Positions 7,358 through 16,376 of a DNA stretch of 34,874 nucleotides are shown piece by piece. Origin of the DNA: Acidaminococcus sp. (GTDB lineage Bacteria; Bacillota; Negativicutes; Acidaminococcales; Acidaminococcaceae); NCBI GenBank assembly GCA_019416065.1, contig DXYB01000021.1, positions 1 to 34,874 on the forward strand, read 5' to 3'. Every line of letters begins with the position of its first letter. The first letter of the stretch is position 1. The notes under the pieces were generated by a model. It ran no database searches. It was not told the DNA's origin and saw only the letters and a program-made list of their open reading frames with translations. The translations under genes were made by a program, and so were the position numbers.

Positions 7358-8686
7358 TTACTTGTTATCCTCATTTTTCCCCCGCACAATGATATTGATG
7401 GGGGTACCTATAAATCCAAACGCTTCCCGCAACTGGTTTTCTAAATATCGCTGATAGGAAAAGTGCATAATTTCCGGTTCATTGCAGAAAATCACAAAAG
7501 TAGGTGGTTTTACCTTCACCTGGGTGGTATAGAGGATTTTCAGCCGTTTGCCTTTTTCCATGGGAGGTTGGTTCATGGCCACCGCATCTGTGATCACCTG
7601 GTTTAGCACACTGGTAGAAATCCGCATGGCATTGCTTTCTGCCGCATCTTTGATCATTTCCGGCAGGCGGCTGATGCGCTGCTGGGTCAGGGCGGATACA
7701 AACACCACATTAGCATAGGACATGAAAATCAGTTCCTTACGGAGATTTTTGGTAAATTCTACGGTGGAATTATTATCTTTTTCGTACAGATCCCACTTAT
7801 TCACCACTATTACAATGCCTTTACCTGCTTCATGGGCATACCCGGCGATTTTTTTATCCTGCTCGGTAATCCCCTCTACTGCATTGAGCACCATCAGCAC
7901 TACATCACTGCGATCCACCGCCCGGAGCGTACGAATCACGCTATATTTTTCAATGGGTTCGTCCACTCTTCCTTTGCGCCGCATACCTGCCGTATCAATA
8001 AACAGGTATTTCTGTCCGTCTTTTTCTACAGGTACATCAATGGCATCCCGGGTTGTTCCTGCCACATCGCTGACAATGGAACGTGTCTGACCGATGATAT
8101 CGTTAAAAATAGAAGATTTTCCCACATTGGGGCGGCCAATAATAGCCACACGAATGAAATCGTCTTCTTCCTCCTCATCATCATTTTCTTTGGGAAAATG
8201 CTCCACAATGGAATCCAGCAAATCTCCCAGATTCAACCTGTTAGAAGCAGAGATCAGATAGGGCTCCCCAATCCCCAGTGAATAAAATTCATAGGCTTCG
8301 GTTTCCTGTTTTGGCGTATCAGCCTTATTTACGGCTAGTATGACAGGTTTTTGGGACTGGCGCAAAAGTTTTGCCACTTCCATATCGTCATTGGTAATCC
8401 CGGTGCGGGCATCGCACACAAACAAAATCACATCAGCTTCCTGGATGGCGATCTTAGCCTGTTCCCGGATAGACACCGCAATAGAATCCGTATTTTGCAT
8501 TTCAATACCGCCGGTATCCACCATGGTGAAACGACGGTCCAGCCATTCAGCTTCCGCATATAAACGATCCCGGGTCACCCCCGGCGTATCTTCCACTATG
8601 GAAATGCGACTATCAGCAAATATGTTAAATAGTGTAGATTTGCCGACATTGGGTCTGCCGACAATAGCAACTATAGGTTTGCTCAT
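7358..8686 (-). CDS. der: Ribosome biogenesis GTPase Der (EngA)
   Basis: Der is an essential double-GTPase for 50S subunit maturation. The 442-residue protein has two tandem G domains, each with its own P-loop: 'GRPNVGKSTLFN' near residue 9 and 'GRPNVGKSSIFND' near residue 183. DTGG and DTAG switch II motifs and NKAD and NKWD motifs are present, followed by a C-terminal KH-like domain. An acidic linker (EENDDEEEEDD-like) separates the G domains. An upstream in-frame extension to 8851 exists but runs through the 3' end of fni. The ATG at 8686, with AGAGGAA six bases upstream and homology beginning at once, is the real start. Confidence 0.97.
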   Translation of the reverse strand: MSKPIVAIVGRPNVGKSTLFNIFADSRISIVEDTPGVTRDRLYAEAEWLDRRFTMVDTGGIEMQNTDSIAVSIREQAKIAIQEADVILFVCDARTGITNDDMEVAKLLRQSQKPVILAVNKADTPKQETEAYEFYSLGIGEPYLISASNRLNLGDLLDSIVEHFPKENDDEEEEDDFIRVAIIGRPNVGKSSIFNDIIGQTRSIVSDVAGTTRDAIDVPVEKDGQKYLFIDTAGMRRKGRVDEPIEKYSVIRTLRAVDRSDVVLMVLNAVEGITEQDKKIAGYAHEAGKGIVIVVNKWDLYEKDNNSTVEFTKNLRKELIFMSYANVVFVSALTQQRISRLPEMIKDAAESNAMRISTSVLNQVITDAVAMNQPPMEKGKRLKILYTTQVKVKPPTFVIFCNEPEIMHFSYQRYLENQLREAFGFIGTPINIIVRGKNEDNK

Positions 8687-8709
8687 GGAAAATTCCTCTT
8701 TCAATCCAT

Positions 8710-9750
8710 TTAATTCTTGCCGGAGCAAGCAGCATATGCCGCTGCAAGGTTTCCGGTCAAATAATATCTCACCTTTTGTAGCGTCTCTACCTGCGTACAA
8801 CCGGTCAAGGTATAAAAATCTTTTACCCTTTCCAGGGTAGTATGTATCCACTGGATGGCCTTCTGGGGAGATTCTTCCTGCACCATACGCAAGAGATTGC
8901 CAGCCATACCAACCATATTAGCCCCTAATACCTGGGCCTTTAAAATATCTAGGGCTGAGCGGATCCCACCGGAAGCCACTACGCCATGTTGCCAGCCTGT
9001 TACGCGAACAACGTCTAACAAAGATAGGGCGGAGGAAATCCCCCAATGCCCAAGTTCCGGATTTCCATCCGAATACCGCAATTGTTCAATGGCCGGAAAA
9101 TTAGTTCCGCCAGCTCCGCCTGTATCTAAAATTTTTACACCTGCTGCTAGTAATGCTTTGGCATCTTCTGCCAATATGCCGCAGCCGGTTTCTTTTACAA
9201 TCACTGGCACCGGGCTCACTGCGCAAATAGCGGCAATATGCTCTAGCCAGTTGGAAAAATCTCTGTCCCCTTCTTCCATAGCAAGTTCCTGGGCTGCGTT
9301 TAAATGAATCTGAAGGCCTTGCGCTTCTATCATGTCAATCGCTTCCAGCGCCATTTCTGGTGTCGCCAGGGGACTTACATTCGCAAAGAGGATCCCATGA
9401 GGATTAATCTTGCGAACAATACGAAAGGAATCGGCATGAAGCTTATGGGTCAGCGTCCCATACTGTGATCCTACGGCCATTGCACTCTGGGTTTCCCGTG
9501 CCACAAGGGCCAGATCGGCATTGATTGTCTTTACTTCCTCAGCGCCGCCTGTCATAGCATTTAGCAGCAAAGGATGTGGCAATTTGCCAATACCGGGCAG
9601 ATACGTGGCAAGGCTCACCGCATTGCGATTCACCTGAGGCAGACAACGATGCAAGATTTGCACATCAGAAAAGCCGGTAGCGCAAGGACCATCATCAAGC
9701 TGCAATGCATACCTGATATGATCGATTTTACGGCTCTCCCGGCTTTTCAT
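8710..9750 (-). CDS. fni: Type 2 isopentenyl-diphosphate delta-isomerase
   Basis: Fni is an FMN- and NAD(P)H-dependent enzyme interconverting isopentenyl and dimethylallyl diphosphate. The 346-residue TIM-barrel protein shows 'RKIDHIRYAL' at the N-terminus, 'LLNAMTGGAEEVKTIN', 'VGSQYG', 'HLNAAQELAMEEGDRDF' with the conserved metal- and substrate-binding Gln/Glu, 'VKETGCGI', and 'DTGGAGGTNFPAIE' with 'ASGGIRSALDILKA' in the FMN-phosphate region. A TTG-initiated frame at 9759 is possible, but it would directly abut the AGAGAGG site; the ATG at 9750 is better spaced. It lies immediately downstream of ispH, which makes the two substrates of this isomerase. Confidence 0.95.
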   Translation of the reverse strand: MKSRESRKIDHIRYALQLDDGPCATGFSDVQILHRCLPQVNRNAVSLATYLPGIGKLPHPLLLNAMTGGAEEVKTINADLALVARETQSAMAVGSQYGTLTHKLHADSFRIVRKINPHGILFANVSPLATPEMALEAIDMIEAQGLQIHLNAAQELAMEEGDRDFSNWLEHIAAICAVSPVPVIVKETGCGILAEDAKALLAAGVKILDTGGAGGTNFPAIEQLRYSDGNPELGHWGISSALSLLDVVRVTGWQHGVVASGGIRSALDILKAQVLGANMVGMAGNLLRMVQEESPQKAIQWIHTTLERVKDFYTLTGCTQVETLQKVRYYLTGNLAAAYAACSGKN

Positions 9751-9778
9751 GAATAGCAAACCTCTCTCAATCGATGAC

Positions 9779-11824
9779 TTATTTATTCTGGGCTTCTACT
9801 TCGGCTTCCGCTAGTTTTTCACCTAAGCCTTGGCTTAGATGACCTTTTTTGCCCATATATTGCCGCATGCCTGCTTTATCAGCATCTTCCTTAGCTTTGG
9901 TAATAGAAAGGGCAATCTTTCTGTGGTCGGTATCCACACGCAGCACTTTGACTTTAACTTCCTGACCAACTTCCAGCACATCTTCCGGTTTTTCAATCCG
10001 TTGTTCCGCAATTTCAGAAATGTGAATCATGCCTTCATTGTGGTCATTGAGTTTTACAATGGCGCCAAAGGGCAGGAACCGTACAACAGTACCCGTCACC
10101 ACTTCACCTACACGGATCTCATTGGCAGCAGTCACCCAAGGATCTTCCTGCAGGGCTTTGATGGACAGGCTGATACGACCTTTTTCTTGATCCAGTCCTT
10201 TAATAAATACTTGAACTTTGTCGCCGACTTTGTACAAATCAGCCGGCTTTACGCTGTGATCCCAGGAAATTTCAGAGATGTGAACCAGGCCTTGTACCAG
10301 GGGTGCAATTTCTACAAACATACCAAAGTCCACGATGCTGCGGATGGTTCCTTCCACGGTTTCGCCTTCATGGAAGGTTTCGAAGGCATTTTCCATGGCA
10401 GCTTTGCGTTCTTCATCCCGTTTAGCCCGTTCTTCTTTGTACGCTGCGTTTCTGGCAGCCCGTTCTTCCCGCAATACGTTTCTCCGGGAGAAGACCAGAC
10501 GTTTTTTCTCCGGGTTGATTTCCAATAGGGATACTTCCAGATCTTTGCCTTCGTATTCCTTTACATCATCCACATGGCGCAGATCCAGGTGAGAAGCAGG
10601 AATAAAGCCAGTTAGTCCTTCGTAATTAACCGTCAGGCCACCTTTTACAGCACGCAGACCCTTGACCTGTACAGTGGTCTTATCTGCCAATTCTTCGGGC
10701 AGTTTCAGCCAAGCCTGGTCGGCTTCCGCTCTTGTCCGGCTCAAAACAACCAAACCGTCCTGGTTTTCGCTGGCAACAACTTTCAGGGTTACTTTGTCAC
10801 CAATATGTACCGTGGGGGCTACCGTATCCTTGGTACCGCCTTGAGTCCATTGGTCGAAGGCCACAGAACCTTCACTTTGATACCCGAAGTCCACTACGAC
10901 TTCGTCGTCCGTCACAGCCACCACTGTGCCTTTCACAATCATGCCAATGTGTAATTTCACTGTTTCCTGTTCGCCCAACAAACTTTCCATCGTTTCCATA
11001 GCTACAATAGCCTCCTCAATAATTTTCTGCGGCGTCGATGCGCCTGCAGTGATGCCAATTCTGGCTGCTCCGGCCAGCATGGATGCTGTCATCTCTCTTG
11101 CGTCCTGCAAAAGATAAGAGCGGGAATTGATTTCCTTGGCTAGTTCCCACAAATGTCTTGTATTGGCGCTGTTTTTCCCGCCAAACACAAAGAAAGCATC
11201 TGTTTTCCCTGCCAAGAGCCGTGCGGCAGACTGCCGCTTAGCGGTGGCCGTGCAAATTGTTCGCACGACCTTGTAGTCGCCCGGACGTTGCTTTTGAACC
11301 ATGCGAAGCAGAAGGTTAAACTTCTCAGTTTCAAAAGTCGTCTGACTGACTACCCCAAACCTATCTTTATCAGGAAGAGATTCCAGGTCATCGACGGTTT
11401 CAATTACCACAGAATCCTTGCCTGCCCAAGCCTTGATACTTTGCACCTCAGGATGACGCTTTTCCCCGATGATGATCGCGAACCGACCTTCTTGCGCCAA
11501 ATCGTGAGCTGTCATTTGAGCCTTTTTTACATGGGGACAAGTGGCATCAATGATGTTTAGTTCCCTTTGTTGTGCCGCAGCATAGACTTCCGGCCCAACA
11601 CCATGGGAACGGAAAATAACCGTATCACCAGCGGTGAACTCCGCCAGTGTATTCTTACATTGAACCCCAAGCTGGGAGAGATCCTCCACAACCCGGGGAT
11701 TATGAACCAATTCACCCAGAGTGGCAATACTATTATTATACGCTTTTGCCTGCAATTGTGCAATGTGTATCGCTCTTTTTACACCAAAACAAAATCCGCA
11801 GGGATCTGCAACATAAATTTTCAT
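9779..11824 (-). CDS. ispH-rpsA: IspH–ribosomal protein S1 fusion
   Basis: The 681-residue polypeptide joins two normally separate proteins. Residues 1 to about 283 are IspH (4-hydroxy-3-methylbut-2-enyl diphosphate reductase), the last step of the MEP isoprenoid pathway. The three cluster cysteines C12, C96 and C191 are present, as are H41, H74, H124 and E126, and 'GITAGASTP' closes the domain. Residues about 293–365, 383–447, 488–556 and 573–643 are four S1 RNA-binding repeats. A charged linker rich in R, E and A (about 450–484) separates repeats 2 and 3, as in Firmicutes S1. The frame is continuous with no internal stop. This fusion is known in clostridia and Negativicutes. It follows plsC by 4 bases; S1-type genes usually follow cmk. 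Confidence 0.96.
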   Translation of the reverse strand: MKIYVADPCGFCFGVKRAIHIAQLQAKAYNNSIATLGELVHNPRVVEDLSQLGVQCKNTLAEFTAGDTVIFRSHGVGPEVYAAAQQRELNIIDATCPHVKKAQMTAHDLAQEGRFAIIIGEKRHPEVQSIKAWAGKDSVVIETVDDLESLPDKDRFGVVSQTTFETEKFNLLLRMVQKQRPGDYKVVRTICTATAKRQSAARLLAGKTDAFFVFGGKNSANTRHLWELAKEINSRSYLLQDAREMTASMLAGAARIGITAGASTPQKIIEEAIVAMETMESLLGEQETVKLHIGMIVKGTVVAVTDDEVVVDFGYQSEGSVAFDQWTQGGTKDTVAPTVHIGDKVTLKVVASENQDGLVVLSRTRAEADQAWLKLPEELADKTTVQVKGLRAVKGGLTVNYEGLTGFIPASHLDLRHVDDVKEYEGKDLEVSLLEINPEKKRLVFSRRNVLREERAARNAAYKEERAKRDEERKAAMENAFETFHEGETVEGTIRSIVDFGMFVEIAPLVQGLVHISEISWDHSVKPADLYKVGDKVQVFIKGLDQEKGRISLSIKALQEDPWVTAANEIRVGEVVTGTVVRFLPFGAIVKLNDHNEGMIHISEIAEQRIEKPEDVLEVGQEVKVKVLRVDTDHRKIALSITKAKEDADKAGMRQYMGKKGHLSQGLGEKLAEAEVEAQNK

Positions 11825-11828
11825 AGGA

Positions 11829-12431
11829 TTATATCCGGTGAGTTTCTATCAGATGCCCGATCTCTGCCATCAGGCGCTCACTCAGTTCCTCCACTTTGAC
11901 TTTATTCCCGCTTTCATTTTCTAAAGAAAGTGGTTTACCAAAGATCACCTTAATTTGGGGCCAGAAACTTTTTCGTTTTGCCAGGTTGCTACCTAAAATA
12001 CAGGCTGGCACCACTGTTGCCTTACCTTTAATGGCAATGGCCAGAGCACCCGGCTGCGCTTTCCCTAATTTTCCGTCTTTACTGCGGGTTCCTTCAGGAA
12101 AAATCCCCAACACCTTTTTTTGCTTCAAAAGGATAAGTGCTGTCCGTATGGCCTGCGGATCGGCTGCACCACGGTGCACAGGAAAGGCTCCCAGGCTTTG
12201 GTAAAGCGTTCCCAGTATAGGAACAAAAAGTTCACTTTTTGCCATAAAATGCACCGGGCGGCTGGAAGCAGTCCCCACCATGGGGGGATCCAAAAGGCTC
12301 ACATGGTTGCAGGCAATCACAACGGGACCTGTTTTAGGAATATTCTCTTTCCCAATGACCTGCAGTCGAAACAGAATGCGAAATAAAATAGAAAACACAA
12401 ATTGTACAATGCGATACCAAAGCACTGCCAT
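11829..12431 (-). CDS. plsC: 1-acyl-sn-glycerol-3-phosphate acyltransferase
   Basis: PlsC acylates lysophosphatidate to phosphatidate at the membrane. The 200-residue product has an N-terminal hydrophobic stretch ('VQFVFSILFRILFRL'), the HX4D catalytic motif 'NHVSLLDP' and the 'FPEGTRS' motif that contacts the glycerol phosphate. A longer frame to 12575 overlaps cmk and is not real. The start at 12431 lies one base after the cmk stop codon, so translation is probably coupled. Located between cmk and ispH–rpsA. Confidence 0.94.
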   Translation of the reverse strand: MAVLWYRIVQFVFSILFRILFRLQVIGKENIPKTGPVVIACNHVSLLDPPMVGTASSRPVHFMAKSELFVPILGTLYQSLGAFPVHRGAADPQAIRTALILLKQKKVLGIFPEGTRSKDGKLGKAQPGALAIAIKGKATVVPACILGSNLAKRKSFWPQIKVIFGKPLSLENESGNKVKVEELSERLMAEIGHLIETHRI

Positions 12432-12432
12432 A

Positions 12433-13098
12433 CTATGCCACCTTCCCTGCCAGTTCCAGGATTTTTGCCACGACTTCTGGAATGGATAAGTTAGTGGAAT
12501 CCAGGTACACTGCATCAGCAGCACAGCGTAAGGGAGATATTTCTCGCGTTTCGTCCAGGGCATCCCGCTCTGCAATCCGTTTTTCCATTTCTTTCAGGTC
12601 ACAAGCCATGCCCTTTTCCGTTAATTCCTGATAGCGCCGCCAGGCACGTTCCTGTACCGTGGCGGTAAGAAAAATTTTTAACTGGGCCCTGGGGAACACG
12701 ACCGTACCGATATCCCGTCCGTCCATAACCACACCGCCTTGACTCCCCATCTTCCGCTGCAATTCTACCAGCGCCTTTCGCACGCCGCCAATTGCCGCCA
12801 CTTTAGATACATTTTGGGAAACTTCCAGCGTACGGATGGCTTCCGTTACATCCTTATCCCCCACAAAAACCTGATTGACACCATTTGCGGGACGAAAAAC
12901 AAGGGGTAGCTTGCGGGCTATCTCAGTAGCGTCCGCATCCGTAACAGGTCCTCCTGTTTGTAACAGCGCCCAGGTTACAGCCCGATACATGGCACCAGTA
13001 TCAATATACACATAGCCCAATTTTTGGGCCACTTGTTTAGCGATGGTGCTTTTTCCGGCACCTGCCGGTCCATCAATCGCAATGATAATCTGTTTCAC
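12433..13098 (-). CDS. cmk: (d)CMP kinase
   Basis: Cmk phosphorylates CMP and dCMP to the diphosphates. The 221-residue protein starts with the P-loop region 'AIDGPAGAGKSTIAKQ' and continues with 'YIDTGAMYRAVTW', 'MDGRDIGTVVFP', and an 'ERDALDETREISPL' region typical of the family. The open frame has GTG codons at 13104 and 13098. The AAGGGG ribosome-binding site is 2 bases from the first and 8 from the second, so 13098 is preferred (first residues VKQIIIAIDG read with initiator Met). It is followed by plsC with a one-base gap. Confidence 0.94.
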   Translation of the reverse strand: MKQIIIAIDGPAGAGKSTIAKQVAQKLGYVYIDTGAMYRAVTWALLQTGGPVTDADATEIARKLPLVFRPANGVNQVFVGDKDVTEAIRTLEVSQNVSKVAAIGGVRKALVELQRKMGSQGGVVMDGRDIGTVVFPRAQLKIFLTATVQERAWRRYQELTEKGMACDLKEMEKRIAERDALDETREISPLRCAADAVYLDSTNLSIPEVVAKILELAGKVA

Positions 13099-13116
13099 GC
13101 ACACGTCCCCTTTTTT

Positions 13117-14358
13117 CTACTCTGCGGCATTGTAGCCCGCGACATAGCCTGTTGACCAAGCTGCCTGCAGGTTATAACCACCTGTATACCCATCCACATC
13201 CATGACTTCCCCGGCAAAATATAAATTGGAAACCAATTTAGAAGCAAACGTGGAGGGATTGATTTCCTTCGTATTGATGCCACCTGCAGTCACAATGGCT
13301 TCTGACAAAGGTCTCGTACCGGTGAGCGGCACCATAAACCGTTTTAAGGTTTGCACCAGGCGTTTTCGTTCTAACCGTGTAATCTGATTGACAACCCGGT
13401 CTTCTTGCAGACAGGCTCGGTCTATGACCACCGAAATCATACTCTTGGGCAAAAGATCCTGGAGCCCTTTCTTTAACTGTTTACGGCTGTATTTTTGAAA
13501 GTCCCGTTGGATTCTTTGGTCCAGTTGCTCTGTGGATAACGCGGGTTTGAGATCTATCGATAGATCCAGCAGCGTTTGCGGCGATTTTTGCCACCGGGTG
13601 GCTGCCTGACGAGAGAGGGTAAGAATAATGGGCCCGCTAACACCGAAATGGGTGAACAGCATCTCCCCGAATTCTTCTCCCAAGTTCTTTTCACCTTCCC
13701 ACAACGTACCTCGGATATTCTTCAAGCTAAGTCCCTGCAGAGAACGAATCCGTTCATCATCGCTTTCTAAAGGTACGAGGGCTGGACGCAGCGGTACGAT
13801 GGTATGACCTAGTCTTTGGGCCAGGGTATAGCCATCCCCTGTAGAGCCTGTACCCGGATAGGAAGCGCCGCCTGTGGTCAAGATTACAGCATCCGCAGAA
13901 TAAATACTCCCATCAGCGCATTCCACTTCGGTCAGTTTCCCCTCTTTACAATGTAGCTGGGTCACCCGCGTATGGAGATGCAGCTTAATCTTTTCCTTTT
14001 TTAAAATTTTTTCAAAAGTTTTTACTACGTCCAGGGCCTTATCACTTTGTGGGAACACGCGTCCGCCCCGTTCCACTTTTACGGAAAGTCCGTTTTCTTC
14101 CAACAGTGTTATTATATCGCGATTTGTAAACTTATGAAATGCCCCAAATAAAAATTTCCCATTACCAGGGAGCATGGCAATCATTTCCTGCATAGCACAG
14201 GCGTTCGTTATATTGCAGCGTCCTTTACCCGTAATCATGAGCTTGCGGCCTATCTGGGGCATCTTTTCCAGCAGCGTTACTTCTGCCCCTCTTTTGGCAC
14301 TACTAATGGCTGCCAGAAGGCCTGCAGCTCCGGCTCCAATAACTACAACTTGTTTCAT
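13117..14358 (-). CDS. HI0933/YhiN family FAD-dependent oxidoreductase
   Basis: The 413-residue flavoprotein has the N-terminal dinucleotide-binding motif 'VVVIGAGAAGLLAAISSAKRG', the family signature 'GRKLMITGKGRCNITN' at residues 37–52, 'TTGGASYPGTGSTGDGY' near 160, and a C-terminal 'NLYFAGEVMDVDGYTGGYNLQAAW' FAD region. This is the HI0933-like family, which includes BaiN, described as a bile-acid-modifying flavoprotein in a Clostridium. Most members, including this one, have no assigned substrate. It overlaps the pseudouridine synthase stop by 4 bases (ATGA), so the pair is translationally coupled. The same family commonly lies next to cmk in Firmicutes genomes. Confidence 0.85.
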   Translation of the reverse strand: MKQVVVIGAGAAGLLAAISSAKRGAEVTLLEKMPQIGRKLMITGKGRCNITNACAMQEMIAMLPGNGKFLFGAFHKFTNRDIITLLEENGLSVKVERGGRVFPQSDKALDVVKTFEKILKKEKIKLHLHTRVTQLHCKEGKLTEVECADGSIYSADAVILTTGGASYPGTGSTGDGYTLAQRLGHTIVPLRPALVPLESDDERIRSLQGLSLKNIRGTLWEGEKNLGEEFGEMLFTHFGVSGPIILTLSRQAATRWQKSPQTLLDLSIDLKPALSTEQLDQRIQRDFQKYSRKQLKKGLQDLLPKSMISVVIDRACLQEDRVVNQITRLERKRLVQTLKRFMVPLTGTRPLSEAIVTAGGINTKEINPSTFASKLVSNLYFAGEVMDVDGYTGGYNLQAAWSTGYVAGYNAAE

Positions 14359-15086
14359 GCTTTCTCCAGTGCCTCTAGTTCTTTTCGTTCTTCGTCGGTC
14401 AAGTCACGCCATTGTCCTCTTTGAAGACCATCCAATGTTAGAGGCCCTACCTGGATCCGTCGCAGACTTTTCACAGGATAGCCGATAAATTCGCACATCC
14501 TCCGGACCTGCCGGTTTCTGCCCTCATGGATAGTCATAGTAAAAAGCGAGGTATGGCGCTTTGTATCCACTGCTTTTTTATAAACGGCTGCCGGGGCTGT
14601 CAGCCCATCATCCAGAGGAACTCCTAGGCGCAGAATATCCAGTTTTTCCTCCGGTACTTCCCCGCTTACCAGGACTTCATACGTTTTTTCTACATGATGC
14701 CGAGGATGGGTCAGGGTAAGTGCCAAGTTTCCATCATTGGTCATCAAAAGAAGTCCTTCTGTCAGGTAGTCCAGCCTTCCTACTGGATAAAGCCGCTGGG
14801 GAATCGTTCCCAAAAGTTCTGCTACGGTTTTTCGCCCCTGGGGATCTTTCATGGTACAGACTACCCCTTTGGGCTTATACAACAGGACTGTCCGTTTTTT
14901 CTCCCCATGAAGCTTTTTGCCATCCACCAGGATGGTATCTTTGGGACTGACTTTTTGTCCAAGTTCCATGATAAGCTTTCCATTGACGCTGACACGTCCG
15001 GCAAGAATCATTTTTTCACTTTCCCGTCGGGAAGCCACCCCGGCTGCTGCCATAACTTTTTGTAGGCGTTCTAATTTATTTTCCAT
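14355..15086 (-). CDS. rluB: RsuA/RluB-type pseudouridine synthase
   Basis: The 243-residue protein has an N-terminal S4 RNA-binding domain ('ERLQKVMAAAGVASRRESEKM', about residues 5–25) and a pseudouridine synthase domain with the catalytic aspartate in 'GRLDYLTEGLLLMTNDG'. It ends with 'EGRNRQVRRMCEFIGYPV', characteristic of the RluB/RsuA subfamily. RluB-type enzymes next to scpB in Firmicutes modify 23S rRNA; the exact site here is inferred from context. The frame extends to 15185 into scpB, but the ATG at 15086 starts the homologous region. Its ribosome-binding site (GAGGAA) lies within the last codons of scpB. Confidence 0.9.
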   Translation of the reverse strand: MENKLERLQKVMAAAGVASRRESEKMILAGRVSVNGKLIMELGQKVSPKDTILVDGKKLHGEKKRTVLLYKPKGVVCTMKDPQGRKTVAELLGTIPQRLYPVGRLDYLTEGLLLMTNDGNLALTLTHPRHHVEKTYEVLVSGEVPEEKLDILRLGVPLDDGLTAPAAVYKKAVDTKRHTSLFTMTIHEGRNRQVRRMCEFIGYPVKSLRRIQVGPLTLDGLQRGQWRDLTDEERKELEALEKA

Positions 15087-15093
15087 AGGGTTG

Positions 15094-15645
15094 TCATTCC
15101 TCAAATAAAGTTTCCGGTTCCTGTTCCCCTGCTTCCAACAAGTCTTCAGGCAAGGTTGGCAAATCTTCCAGGGAATTAAGGCCAAAAGTGGTTAGAAATT
15201 TTTCTGTGGTACCGTATAAAATCGGGCGTCCCACCACATCTTTACGTCCCATTTCCCCTGTTAATCCCAGTTCCAGCAAAGTGTTTAACACGCCGTCCAC
15301 TTTGACGCCCCGGATAGCTTCCATCTCACTGCGGGTTACTGGTTGCTTAAACGCAATGATTGCTAAGGTTTCCATAGCTGCTTTAGACAGCTTAACTTCC
15401 TGTCCAGCCCGCAGCCGCTCTAAAATTTTTACAGCTTCTGGTTTTGTAACCATCTGCCATCCCCCGGCCACTTGGCGCAGCATAATGCCTCGGGAAGATT
15501 CCATATAGCACTTTTGTAATGCTTCCAATAGGGTAATCACTTCTGCTGTGTTGGTGTACAGCGTTTTAGCCATCATCTCCAAGGTAAGGGGCGTGCCGGA
15601 CGCAAAAAGCAGGGCTTCCAGTTCAGCTTGTTTGGATAGTGCCAT
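15094..15645 (-). CDS. scpB: Segregation and condensation protein B
   Basis: ScpB is the winged-helix partner of ScpA in the SMC condensin complex that organises and segregates the chromosome. The 183-residue product begins 'MALSKQAELEALLFAS' and has 'AMETLAIIAFKQPVTRSEMEAIRGVKVD' and 'GRKDVVGRPILYGTT', typical of the family. A perfect AAGGAGG ribosome-binding site six bases upstream fixes the start at 15645. The gene overlaps the 3' end of scpA by 23 bases. The tail is acidic. Confidence 0.95.
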   Translation of the reverse strand: MALSKQAELEALLFASGTPLTLEMMAKTLYTNTAEVITLLEALQKCYMESSRGIMLRQVAGGWQMVTKPEAVKILERLRAGQEVKLSKAAMETLAIIAFKQPVTRSEMEAIRGVKVDGVLNTLLELGLTGEMGRKDVVGRPILYGTTEKFLTTFGLNSLEDLPTLPEDLLEAGEQEPETLFEE

Positions 15646-16357
15646 GAGGCTCCTCCTTTTTTTCTCCAATATAAAGCGGTGCAAATGGGGACGTTTGGGA
15701 GATACAGATTTGTCCCCGGCGGAGCAATTCCAACACGGCTAAAAATGCAGCGATAGCCTCTCCTCGATTCTTTCGATGGTGCAGAAAATGCCGCAGTCTT
15801 ACGCCTTTTTTATGATGCTGTATTAAGTGGAGAATCTCTTTCATTTTGTCCTGAATAGGAAACTCTTGCCGGGTGATTACGGGAGCTGCTTCTTTTGGGG
15901 ATGGCACCAGTGCCACCAGCGCCTCTATAAGGTCCGCCAAGCGGTACTGCTTTAGGGTGCGCTGCCCCGCTGGCAGCGGCATAGGTTCCCGGGTAAGCAA
16001 GAGGCTACTTTGCTCCAGACAAAGCCGTAAGGCCTCCGCCCGTTTTTTATTTTTCCGGTATTCTACTAACATATCTACCAAAAGCTTCCGGGGGTCCCCT
16101 TCCTCGTCGGCTTCTTCCACTGGTTCTTTAGGCAAAAGCATCCGACTTTTGATTTGAAGCAGCATCGCCGCTACGACTAGGAAGTGACTGGCAATTTCTA
16201 AATCATAAGTCTCCATAGCATCTAAATATTGGATATACTGTTCTGTCACGGCGACAATAGGAATATCGTAGATATCAATTTTATTTTTTTCAATTAAGTG
16301 AAGCAATAGATCCAGCGGACCCTCAAAATCCGCCAGTTTAATTTGCATGACTACCAT
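15623..16357 (-). CDS. scpA: Segregation and condensation protein A
   Basis: ScpA is the kleisin that bridges SMC heads. The 244-residue protein begins with the conserved 'IKLADFEGPLDLLLHLIEKNKIDIYDIPI' region (quoted in part: 'FEGPLDLLLHLIEKNKIDIY') that binds the SMC neck. It continues with the 'LEIASHFLVVAAMLLQIKSRMLLP' helix and ends with a C-terminal winged helix ('RGEAIAAFLAVLELLRRGQI'). Two ATG codons (16357 and 16348) are possible; the ribosome-binding site is weak for both. It follows the site-2 protease gene by 19 bases and overlaps scpB. Confidence 0.94.
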   Translation of the reverse strand: MVVMQIKLADFEGPLDLLLHLIEKNKIDIYDIPIVAVTEQYIQYLDAMETYDLEIASHFLVVAAMLLQIKSRMLLPKEPVEEADEEGDPRKLLVDMLVEYRKNKKRAEALRLCLEQSSLLLTREPMPLPAGQRTLKQYRLADLIEALVALVPSPKEAAPVITRQEFPIQDKMKEILHLIQHHKKGVRLRHFLHHRKNRGEAIAAFLAVLELLRRGQICISQTSPFAPLYIGEKKEEPHGTIQTS

Positions 16358-16376
16358 GAACTATATCCAATCCTCT

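Noticed and set aside
8687..8851. N-terminal extension of der
   Set aside because: Overlaps the fni 3' end, no homology; the ATG at 8686 has a good ribosome-binding site.
9839..10528. 229-codon plus-strand open frame
   Set aside because: Antisense to the S1 repeats of the fusion gene; Phe/His-rich shadow translation.
12432..12575. N-terminal extension of plsC
   Set aside because: Lies within cmk; the start one base after the cmk stop is the expected one.
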